From: Acidimicrobiales bacterium
Lineage (GTDB): Bacteria > Actinomycetota > Acidimicrobiia > Acidimicrobiales > Palsa-688
Assembly: GCA_019241495.1 (NCBI GenBank)
Contig: JAFAWZ010000182.1
Coordinates: 1 to 12,932 of the forward strand
Length of the DNA stretch: 12,932 bases
Direction of reading: 5' to 3'
Shown: piece after piece, positions 1 to 6,518 of the stretch
Numbering within the stretch: position 1 is the stretch's first letter
Layout: the number at the start of each line of letters is the position of its first letter
Program-made: the position numbers and the translations under genes
The notes under the pieces: model-generated
Databases searched by the model: none
What the model was told of the DNA's origin: nothing
Seen by the model: only the letters and a program-made list of their open reading frames with translations

Positions 1-150
1 CTCGGCCTGGTCACCACCCGCCGGGAAGGCAACTTCATCTTCTACTCCTGCGACCACCCCCAAGTCCGGGCGCTGGTCCGCGAAGCCCTCTCCTACGCCC
101 AACGCACCCGGCGAACCCGACAGAAGAAGGACAAGCAGGCAAAGCAATGA
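1..150 (+). CDS. ArsR-family metal-sensing repressor, C-terminal part (partial at window start)
   Basis: Only the last 49 codons are present; the reading frame is open from base 1 and stops at 148-150. The visible part has the wing of an ArsR/SmtB winged-helix: LGLVTTRREGNFIFYSC, followed by a helix with VRALVREAL and a basic tail. ArsR proteins are cytoplasmic repressors that leave DNA when they bind metal ions. The stop codon overlaps the ATG of the next gene as ATGA, so the two are translationally coupled; an ArsR sensor in front of a CDF exporter is a common arrangement for zinc, cadmium or cobalt efflux. The recognition helix and N-terminal metal ligands lie outside the window, so the metal cannot be predicted. 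Confidence 0.85.
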   Translation, partial: LGLVTTRREGNFIFYSCDHPQVRALVREALSYAQRTRRTRQKKDKQAKQ

Positions 151-1235
151 GCGACCCCGCTGAGAGCACCCAGCCATCTCCTGCCGGTCACCACCACGAT
201 GGCGGCCACCACCACGATGGTCCGCTCCAACCCGGCAAAGCCGGCCGGGTGGTACGGCTGAGGCACCGCATCCGACCCCACAGCCACGATCACATCCAGT
301 CCATCGACGTCGAACTGGAAGCCAGCAAGGCAGGGATGACAGCGCTGGCCGTCAGTTCCGCCGGACTTCTGATCGCCGCCAGTGTCGAACTGGCCATCTA
401 CGCGGCCAGCCAATCGGTCGGGCTGCTCGCCGACACCATCCACAACTTCGCCGACGCCCTCACTGCTGTCCCGATCGGGGTCGCCTTCCTACTGGCCCGG
501 CGCGGCCCGACGCGTCGTTTCACGTACGGATACGGACGAGGCGAAGATCTCGCCGGCATGGCCGTCGTCATGGTCATGGCACTCTCAGCCGGAATGGCCA
601 GCTGGCAAGCCGTCGAGCGGCTAATCCACCCCCACCCAGTCGGACACGTCCCCTGGGTAGCCGCGGCCGCGGCGGTGGGGTTCTTGGGAAACGAACTCGC
701 CGCCCGCTACCGCACCCGGGTCGGCAGCCGAATCGGGTCCGCCGCGTTGATAGCCGACGGCCGCCACGCTCGAACCGACGGATATACCAGCCTCGCCGTC
801 ATGGCCGGCGCGGCCGGTGTCGCCCTGGGCTGGCGTCAAGCTGATCCGATCGTCGGCCTGGCCATCACCATCGCGATCCTCAGCGTCCTCAGACATGCCG
901 CCCAAGACGTTCTCGTCCGCTTGCTCGACGGCGTCGACCCCGACCTGGTGGCCCAAATCGAACAACGAGCGGCCGCGATCGACGGTGTCCAACACGTCGG
1001 CAATGTCCGGCCGCGCTGGGTCGGCCGCCAACTGCGGGCCGAGATCATTATCGTCGTCGACCAAGACCTGCCGGTTCAACGCGCCCACCAGATCGGCCAC
1101 GCGGTGCATGACGACCTGCTCCAACACATCCCGCGACTTACTGACACCACCATCCACACCGACCCCTGCGGCCACGACGGCACAGACCGCCACGCTCCCC
1201 GCGCCGACCGCGGCCTGGCCCCATCCCGGCTGTAA
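147..1235 (+). CDS. Cation diffusion facilitator (CDF) family metal efflux transporter, zinc-type
   Basis: This 362-residue protein should export divalent metal ions across the inner membrane by proton antiport. It begins with a His-rich stretch (HHHDGGHHHDG, residues 15-25; HSHDH about 45-49). Several hydrophobic segments follow between about residues 65 and 250. The paired metal-site motifs are both present: HNFAD in TM2 (H99, D103) and HARTD in TM5 (H207, D211). This HD-HD pattern is the one seen in zinc-type CDFs such as ZnT proteins. A cytoplasmic C-terminal domain follows from about 255 (DGVDPDLVAQIEQ), ending with a His/Asp-rich tail. Length is normal for the family. The start overlaps the stop of the ArsR gene (ATGA), which suggests one metal-inducible operon. 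Zinc is the best guess; cadmium or cobalt cannot be excluded. Confidence 0.93.
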   Translation: MSDPAESTQPSPAGHHHDGGHHHDGPLQPGKAGRVVRLRHRIRPHSHDHIQSIDVELEASKAGMTALAVSSAGLLIAASVELAIYAASQSVGLLADTIHNFADALTAVPIGVAFLLARRGPTRRFTYGYGRGEDLAGMAVVMVMALSAGMASWQAVERLIHPHPVGHVPWVAAAAAVGFLGNELAARYRTRVGSRIGSAALIADGRHARTDGYTSLAVMAGAAGVALGWRQADPIVGLAITIAILSVLRHAAQDVLVRLLDGVDPDLVAQIEQRAAAIDGVQHVGNVRPRWVGRQLRAEIIIVVDQDLPVQRAHQIGHAVHDDLLQHIPRLTDTTIHTDPCGHDGTDRHAPRADRGLAPSRL

Positions 1236-1334
1236 ACGCCGACTTGGTGGCCGATCACTCTGCGCTGGGGCCGCGGAGTCGCGTTCTTCCCACGGACCCT
1301 CCCGCGGTCACTGACTCTAGAACGCGAACGCCGT

Positions 1335-1347
1335 CCCACACTGTGGG
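1335..1347. other. Short perfect palindrome in the gap between the two CDF genes
   Basis: CCCACA-C-TGTGGG is a 13-bp perfect inverted repeat in the roughly 230-bp gap 1236-1464. With a single central base it is more like a protein-binding half-site pair than an RNA hairpin. The genes on both sides end here (convergent), so it is not in an obvious promoter position. I recognise no gene in the gap. It may be chance. Confidence 0.25.
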
Positions 1348-1464
1348 CGAGTGGCAGCCAGTTGCGGCTGATGTCGGCCCGCCGGGGACACGCTGGGAGT
1401 TCGCTGCCTGCGAGTATCGAGCCGAAGAGCGGGTTCCGGCGGTTGTTCACTCCGTGGCGATACT

Positions 1465-2097
1465 TCAGCCCTCTCGAAGGTCGGAGCCGTGCGTCAACAC
1501 GATGCTCATCGTGACCGCCCCGCAGGCCACGGCAATGGCGGCAACCGGGTCGATCCACCACCAGTCGAAGGCTTTGTCGAGGGTCGTCCCCAGCAGCGCG
1601 ACGGAGGCCAGCGCTGCTCCTGTAGCTGATACCCATCCGTCGGCGCTGAGGGCGCGGCTGGGAATATGTCGAGCGATCCGTCGCTTTCGGAGCGCCAGCG
1701 CCGCCAGGACCACTACCGATACTGCGGCCAAAGCGATGCCGGGCAAAAGCGGGCGGTCTTTGACGGTTCCGTGTAGGCGGTAGGCGCTGTCGGCGATAGT
1801 GGCCGCACCCACCGCGGCCATTCCGGCACTGACCACGAACAGCGTCACTCGCTCGTGTCGCTGAGAGATCACTTCATGACGGATCGCATGCCTGAAGTGA
1901 ACTATCAGAGTCGCCGAACCCACAGCATCAAGAAGGCCGACAACCCCGAATACCGCCAGGGAAAGAGTGGTTCCGATAACGCCGATCACGATCGCGCCCG
2001 ACCCCGCCGCCATCGCCCACAGCAGCGAATAGAACGAGATCCGAAGTCCTTGCTGGACCCCTGCACCGATCAGCCGTCCGGATGAGCCGAAAGCCAT
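1465..2097 (-). CDS. Short CDF-like membrane protein (TMEM163-like), metal-site residues not conserved
   Basis: A 210-residue integral membrane protein with about six hydrophobic segments. Overall pattern is CDF-like: a TM2-type segment GLLDAVGSATLIVHF (about 54-68) and a TM5/6-type segment with SRALSADGWVSATGAAL (147-163) and WWWIDPVAAIAVA (179-191), matching the G-W-x-DP motif at the start of CDF TM6. The classical ligands are absent: TM2 has D57-x3-S61 in place of H/D-x3-D, and TM5 has V156 and G160 where HxxxD is expected. The C-terminal cytoplasmic domain is also missing. This resembles the short TMEM163-like branch of the CDF superfamily. The ATG at 2097 follows AGGAGG by about 5 bases, fixing the start. 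It converges on the full CDF gene. Substrate unknown; transport of metal ions is inferred only from homology. Confidence 0.75.
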   Translation of the reverse strand: MAFGSSGRLIGAGVQQGLRISFYSLLWAMAAGSGAIVIGVIGTTLSLAVFGVVGLLDAVGSATLIVHFRHAIRHEVISQRHERVTLFVVSAGMAAVGAATIADSAYRLHGTVKDRPLLPGIALAAVSVVVLAALALRKRRIARHIPSRALSADGWVSATGAALASVALLGTTLDKAFDWWWIDPVAAIAVACGAVTMSIVLTHGSDLREG

Positions 2098-2188
2098 GTC
2101 TCCTCCTGGAGATCACCGCCGACCAGACTTCCCGGCACACCTGAAGACTTTTCCGCCCGATATTTGCATACAACCGGCCGACCTGGCT

Positions 2189-2395
2189 TCACCGACGCTG
2201 AACCACCCCCGACGTGGCGGACTCGCCCAGGCGCAGCTCGGCATGGACACGAGCTGCCCCGTAGCCGCTCCGGCTGACCCGGTGGATTTCGACGATCCGC
2301 TCGGTCAGGTCCACGTCGGCAGCGGCGCGGGCCGCCGGGAGCGACTGACGGCAGCGCCAGTCACGGAAACCCCGAGGCGGTCACCTTCAATGTTC
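2189..2395 (-). pseudogene. Remnant of an IS3-family transposase (OrfB, HTH_21 region)
   Basis: Translation of the - strand from 2362 to 2189 gives 57 residues containing AAADVDLTERIVEIHRVSRS and then GYGAARVHAELRLGE. This matches the region of IS3-family OrfB between the N-terminal YYxWR motif and the DDE core (typically D.ELTERIREIH..SRGTYG.PRVHAELR). A short LGVS-like stretch typical of the preceding segment lies at about 2365-2376 in another frame, joined to DWRCR. Nothing of the catalytic DDE core remains: the frame stops shortly after ELRLGE. I see no terminal repeats, so this is a decayed fragment, not an element. It lies between the short CDF and the ParB-like gene and explains most of that 356-bp gap. 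Confidence 0.65.
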
Positions 2396-2453
2396 GGCAT
2401 CACACTCCCACCGGAGCGGCTCCAGCCATTTGGGAGTCGACGAGGTGCTGGCT

Positions 2454-2822
2454 CTACGGTTTGCGGGCCACGATCCGGCAGGGCACCTCGCTCTTCTCGT
2501 CGAGGTGGTAGCTGGCGCAGACCCGGTGATAGCCGTCGGCAACCCAGGCCGGTGTGCCCTGGATGACCAGCACGGGGGACAGCCTCTCGCCCCGCTTCAC
2601 CTTCTCCAGGTCGGATACGACCTCGGAGTCTTCCGAGCCGAGCAGTGGAAGGTTGGCAGCTCGCAGAATGTCTTTGGCCGCGAAATGCTGCAGAGACTTC
2701 TTCTTGCGTAGGGCCTTGACCAGCTTCGCTGCCCCGGACGCTCCGACCAACAACGACAGATACGACTCAGCCGCCGGGTAGTCCTGCGCTTCGGGCTCTT
2801 TCTTCCAGTGCTCGCCGACCAC
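2454..2822 (-). CDS. Small ParB-like (ParB/sulfiredoxin-fold) hypothetical protein
   Basis: This 122-residue soluble protein starts at a GTG (2820-2822) preceded by AGGAGGGG about 5 bases upstream, a strong ribosome binding site. Its N-terminal part (WKKEPEAQDYPAAESYLSLL, residues 6-25) is charged and alpha-helical. Its C-terminal half has LSPVLVIQGTPAWVADGYHR (81-100), the strand-turn-helix signature of ParB/sulfiredoxin-like domains, in which D/G/H-R residues (here D96, G97, H99, R100) bind nucleotide or DNA. No HTH or chromosome-partitioning domain is attached, and no ParA is nearby, so partitioning is unlikely. Single-domain proteins like this are found as uncharacterised genes in actinobacteria. 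It is divergent from the aquaporin gene with a 136-bp shared upstream region. Confidence 0.75.
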   Translation of the reverse strand: MVGEHWKKEPEAQDYPAAESYLSLLVGASGAAKLVKALRKKKSLQHFAAKDILRAANLPLLGSEDSEVVSDLEKVKRGERLSPVLVIQGTPAWVADGYHRVCASYHLDEKSEVPCRIVARKP

Positions 2823-2958
2823 CGACCCCTCCTATCATCGACACCTGGTCACTTCCTTGGGCTCCGACGCTACTCCCCGGCCCGTTTCGATCCGACAGCT
2901 ACTCTTCGCTTCCGGACCCTTCCAGGACCGAAACAGACCTACCCTGAACGGGGAGCGC

Positions 2959-3762
2959 ATGCAGCCGTCGCCGCGGTACGAACCTCAGCTCCTCCTCCTC
3001 CAGGAGCCGGCCGGTTTGCACACGCCCTGGACCGCGGACTTCCATGATCTCGCCTACGAGTGGCGGCGCCTCTTCTCCGAAGCCTTGGGCACCTTCTTCC
3101 TCGTTCTCGTCGCCGCCGGAGGCGCCGTGGTCAACGCCCGCAGCCACGGACAGGTCCCCCTCGACGCCCGCGTCGTCGCTCCCGGCCTGATGGTCATGGC
3201 GGTCATCTACTTCATGGGCACCATCAGCGGAGCCCACCTCAACCCGGCCGTCACCATCGCCTTCGCCCTGCGACGGAACTTCCCCTGGAGACGAGTGCCC
3301 GGATACCTGATCGCCCAACTGGCCGGCAGCCTGGCCGCCGCAGGCTTCCTGCGAGCCACCTTCGGCAACGTAGGGCACCTCGGCGCCACCGAGCCCGGTC
3401 TTGGAATCAGCGCCGCCACCACCACCCTGATCGAGGTCGTGCTCACCGTCGGGCTGGTCAGTGTGATCCTCGGCACCGCCTCGGGTGCCCGCAATATCGG
3501 CGCCAACGCCGCCATCGCAGTGGCTGGCTACATAGCGCTCGCCGGCCTGTGGGCGGCGCCGGTCTCAGGGGCGTCGATGAACCCCGCGCGCTCCCTCGGC
3601 CCCGCTCTCATCGGCGGTCACTGGCATGACTGGTGGGCCTACCTGATCGGCCCCACAGCCGGTGCGGGCATCGCGGTCGGCTTCGCCTGGATCCTGCGCG
3701 GAGCACCCAGCCCGGCAGCCAACCAAGCAGCCCAAGGGACCGGTCCCACCCAACACCAATAG
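2959..3762 (+). CDS. MIP-family channel (aquaporin / aquaglyceroporin-like)
   Basis: A 267-residue channel protein with six transmembrane segments and both MIP signature loops: GAHLNPAVTI (N95-P96-A97) and SGASMNPARS (N208-P209-A210, with the pore arginine R211). It conducts water and possibly small neutral solutes through the inner membrane. I chose ATG 2959, behind GGGGAG, over a TTG at 2857 in the same frame, because the extra 34 residues are not conserved-looking and have no ribosome binding site. Aligning on the NPA motifs with E. coli AqpZ places P75, G196, A205 and R211 at the four ar/R filter positions (AqpZ: F, H, T, R). The glycine at the histidine position is also seen in the glycerol facilitator GlpF. 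A 30-residue N-terminal extension before TM1 (about 34) is longer than in AqpZ. Confidence 0.93.
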   Translation: MQPSPRYEPQLLLLQEPAGLHTPWTADFHDLAYEWRRLFSEALGTFFLVLVAAGGAVVNARSHGQVPLDARVVAPGLMVMAVIYFMGTISGAHLNPAVTIAFALRRNFPWRRVPGYLIAQLAGSLAAAGFLRATFGNVGHLGATEPGLGISAATTTLIEVVLTVGLVSVILGTASGARNIGANAAIAVAGYIALAGLWAAPVSGASMNPARSLGPALIGGHWHDWWAYLIGPTAGAGIAVGFAWILRGAPSPAANQAAQGTGPTQHQ

Positions 3763-3874
3763 GCGGACCTCCCTATCCACCACCCGGAGCGTTGTCTAAA
3801 CCGCCAGCGCGACGCTCGATCAGTGAGCGGGCGGCCCCAAACAAATGCCAGATACTCCCGAGAATGGGAAACCC

Positions 3875-6045
3875 CTAGCCAGTCATCCATGAGCGCAAGC
3901 TGGCGGTTGTTAGACGGCACGGGCCGCGCCCCCCTACCTCTTCCAGGACGCCCGCCCGTACCAGGTCGAGTAGCTCGACTTTGCCTCGTTCGGTGAATCT
4001 GACGATGTCGCCAAGCCGTACGGCGGTGGGTTCTTCTGCCACCGTGTCCTGATGCTCGATCCGGTAACGCTCCACCGATTCGCGGGGTAACGAATCTGGC
4101 GGTACTGCCGTCGGTCTCGGGATCCACCATGAGTTGGCCACGTTTGACCATCAAACCGATGGTGCTCACCGCCAAGTTGAGCTGGGTGGCGGCCGCCGCC
4201 AGCTTCATCGACCTGCGGTGCAGAGCCCGCACTCGACCATGCTCGTCTCGTAACCGCTGTCCCGTCTCGACCGAGATCTCGAACTGACGGCTGGCGGGAT
4301 GGCGATCCAGCTGCAGGCGGAGGCGTCGGGCGGTCTGATAAAGGTCGTGGTATCGAACGCCGAGCTGGTCGGCCAGGTCAGGGAGCAGCACCCGGTCGCG
4401 GAGACGGTCGCGTAGCACCAGGACCGCGCTGAGCCGGGTCCATCGTCGTTCGATGCCGTCGCCGTCAGCGACGATGATGCAGGTCAAAGTGCCGTCGCGC
4501 ATCCAACCCCTTGCCGTGGTGCGGCCGATCCCAAGCTCCGCGGCCACCCGCAGGGTGTCGCACAGCGGATCATCGACACTGTCGGGATCGACCATCCAGC
4601 CGGCCGCCCCGAGCGTGGCATCGACATGGGCGGCCCGCTCGAAGTAACGGTTGGAGTGGCCCCAGCGGACCCGTCGAGTCGTGGGGACGATCAAGGAACC
4701 GATCGAACCTCTGATCATCTCCTCCAGGACTTGGGCGACTTTTTCAAGCGGGGTGAGCTCAGGATGGTCAAGGGTGTAAACCCGGCCGTAGACGTCGTCG
4801 GCGGCCCGGTGGCCCATGAAGCGGCGGCGGACGGCGTCCTCGATGCCGGGCTGCCACGCCAGATCGGTAGCAACGCTCTTACGCAGTAGGTGCGGTACTA
4901 CCGGGAAGCCAAGATCGTCGGCACCGAGCCCCTCGGCCGCTGCCGCGCCCACGAACGCCTCCCGGAAGCTCAACTGTCCCGCTTCGTCACCGTGGCGCAG
5001 ACCGGGTACCAGCCGGGCCATCTCCTCCACGTCTCCGTTATCAGGGTCCACATGAAACGCCTCTAACACCACCCTCAACAGGTCCATCATCGCTGGCGGT
5101 ACGACCAACACCCGTGACGACGCCTCCGTCTTGGTTGACTCCTTGTGGCTCACCGTTACCACCCGGCCCTCGTCGTCGCGGACCCGGAACAGTCGTCCTC
5201 CCTGGCTTCTCACCAGCAGCAGACCCCTATCGCCCAGATCGACCACGTCATCGACCAGCACCCCGAACGCTTCGGATCCGCAATCCCATCACCCGCTGCA
5301 ACCACAGCACCAGCTGATGCACCGGGTGCAGATGGGCCGCGATCCGGGCGCACTCCGAGAAGCTCAACGGTCGAAGCTGTGACACCGGCCGCCGGGCCCG
5401 GGCCACCGCCGGCTCCGGTCTCGGCGCATCCAGCCCCTCCGTCGGGTCGAACCCAGCCGAAACGATCCCGTTCGCACGGGAGAACGCCAAAACCCGGCGC
5501 AACACCCACAACCCATCGGCCACCACCGGCTGAGACAACCCGACGCGCCGCTCCCACTTCGATCTCCTCACCGCCACAGCGGTCGCCTCTGGAATACGAA
5601 CCCGCCCATCCGAGTCCCGATAGGCGCCGACCAGCTCGCCGTCACGCCACCGTCGCCGAACCGTCGACACGCTCACCCGCGCCGCCACCTCCCGCACATA
5701 CAGCTCCCGCGCCTCCCCTAACGCAAACAGCACCGGCTCGGCGGGAGCGGGCGCTGCCTGCTCGCCTAGGCGGCGACCCACCAGATGCAGCAGCCAGTCG
5801 TGCACCATGAAGTAGCTGATGTCGCCCACAGTCGTGGTCTTCGGAGCGAACCACGGCAAGACGTAGCCGTCCAGAATCCGGCGGACATGCTTCGCTCGGT
5901 CTGGCCCCGCACGCCGCAGATCGTCATACGCAGCCGTCACCCACATCCGCGCCACCGACTCCACATCGGCCCTGAACCCCAACCCGGCCGACGAGAAACC
6001 TGGACTCGGAAAAGGCGTGCTGGACGGTTCGTGTGCGCTGGCCAT
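3875..6045 (-). pseudogene. Large tyrosine recombinase/integrase with five winged-helix modules, interrupted by two frameshifts
   Basis: Joined across two shifts this encodes about 720 residues. The first part (6045 to 5275) has a SAM-like core-binding region (about 28-90), an inserted MerR/excisionase-like winged helix (115-162, VREVAARVSVSTVRRRW), the second half of the core-binding region (172-200), and the first catalytic arginine in GLRI (R256). The frame then shifts at 5274 and continues with a beta-hairpin lysine region (SHKESTKTEASSR), HLLR (4892-4881), GH (about 4811) and candidate nucleophiles in VYGRVYT. Behind the catalytic domain come four tandem winged-helix units (about 4556-4398, 4391-4221, 4211-4045, 4030-3880). 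A second shift lies in the GGGG run 4084-4087. Both shifts are in the +1 direction (one extra base or two missing). Tyrosine recombinases integrate and excise mobile DNA; none of the start region shows a good ribosome binding site. Either an inactive gene or assembly indels. Confidence 0.85.
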
Positions 6046-6131
6046 GCGACCAGCGTGGCCAAAACCCCTAGTCGCAGGCAGATCGACGAGAACGCGGGTC
6101 TCGGAAAGGGTCCTGCGGCTTGCCGACCCGC

Positions 6132-6162
6132 CGGCCGAGTCATCAAGTTCGTAACTCGGCCG
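6132..6162. repeat. Inverted repeat with 9-bp perfect arms upstream of the recombinase
   Basis: CGGCCGAGT (6132-6140) and ACTCGGCCG (6154-6162) are perfect complements separated by 13 bases. It lies about 90 bp before the recombinase start codon and overlaps the stop codon of a possible small upstream ORF. There is no T-run, so it is a poor intrinsic terminator. It could be an operator, a recombinase binding site, or a structural element of the leader. Confidence 0.45.
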
Positions 6163-6289
6163 TCGAGAGTTCAGCTAGTGGCGGGGGTAACCGCTGGTCA
6201 GCATGGGCGTGCATACGCACGGCCATGGCGCGCGCCTGCTCAATGTCGGGTACGTCCGCTCCGTCTGCCCGAGAAATGCGCCTCCCCAC
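6143..6289 (-). CDS. Possible 48-residue ORF upstream of the recombinase
   Basis: A GTG at 6287-6289 opens a frame of 48 residues that reads GADVPDIEQARAMAVRMHAH and ends PPLAELSTAELRT before TGA at 6143-6145. Codon choice is GC-rich at third positions and the product is charged and helical, as expected for a real small protein. There is no convincing ribosome binding site at the GTG, and an in-frame stop lies 9-10 codons further upstream, so this might be the tail of a gene damaged earlier. Its stop is 97 bp before the recombinase ATG on the same strand; small genes in this position sometimes encode recombination directionality factors, but nothing in the sequence proves that here. Family not recognised. 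Confidence 0.3.
   Translation of the reverse strand: MGRRISRADGADVPDIEQARAMAVRMHAHADQRLPPPLAELSTAELRT
6202..6227. repeat. Hyphenated palindrome, 11-bp arms with one mismatch
   Basis: CATGGGCGTGC (6202-6212) and GCACGGCCATG (6217-6227) pair at 10 of 11 positions around the spacer ATAC. It lies between the recombinase start and the insertion sequence. It falls inside the possible small ORF, where it encodes AMAVRMHAHA, so the symmetry may partly reflect codon constraints. Candidate protein-binding site only. Confidence 0.35.
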
Positions 6290-6321
6290 CCAAGAGACTC
6301 ACGGAGAGCCTGACCTTCGGT

Positions 6322-6325
6322 TTAG
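6322..6325. repeat. Left target-site duplication TTAG of the IS1380 element
   Basis: TTAG directly precedes the left end of the element, and the same four bases follow its right end at 8007-8010. IS1380-family elements make 4-5 bp duplications, so this fits a simple insertion event. Confidence 0.85.
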
Positions 6326-6340
6326 CCCCGATCGTTCATG
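6326..6340 (+). repeat. Left terminal inverted repeat of the IS1380 element
   Basis: CCCCGATCGTTCATG matches the right end of the element at 14 of 15 positions. It lies downstream of the transposase stop codon. Beyond base 15 the two ends diverge, except for a TGAGGxTCGG block that is offset by 3 bases. Confidence 0.9.
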
Positions 6341-6372
6341 AGAATGCTGGTGAGGCTCGGCAGCGATTGTGG

Positions 6373-6400
6373 TGATCGCCGCTGATGTGTCTCGCGATCA
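6373..6400. other. Stem-loop near the left end of the IS
   Basis: TGATCGC (6373-6379) and GCGATCA (6394-6400) form a 7-bp perfect stem with a 14-base loop. It is downstream of the transposase and inside the element. Possible roles are transcription termination or transposase binding near the end; there is no T-run to support a standard intrinsic terminator. Confidence 0.3.
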
Positions 6401-6518
6401 TTGCGGGTCTGTGGCGGCTGTTCGGATGGTCATTTGGGGCCAAGTTGGGGGTTCGGATCGTGGCCGGGGCGTGGTGGAGCAACGCTGGAGGGCTGGATCG
6501 GGTGGGAGCGGCCCTGTG

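Noticed and set aside
2857..2958. N-terminal extension of the aquaporin from TTG 2857
   Set aside because: ATG 2959 has GGGGAG upstream, TTG has none, and the extra residues show no signal peptide or domain.
3639..3874. Extension of the recombinase frame beyond 4085 to 3639
   Set aside because: After the second shift this frame gives Arg/Gly/His-rich sequence and overlaps the end of the aquaporin gene, while the other frame continues a proper winged-helix module and stops at 3875.
5145..5810. Long + strand open frame opposite the recombinase
   Set aside because: Low-complexity Pro/Arg/Ala/Thr composition, no ribosome binding site, antisense to clear recombinase motifs; a shadow of GC-rich coding DNA.
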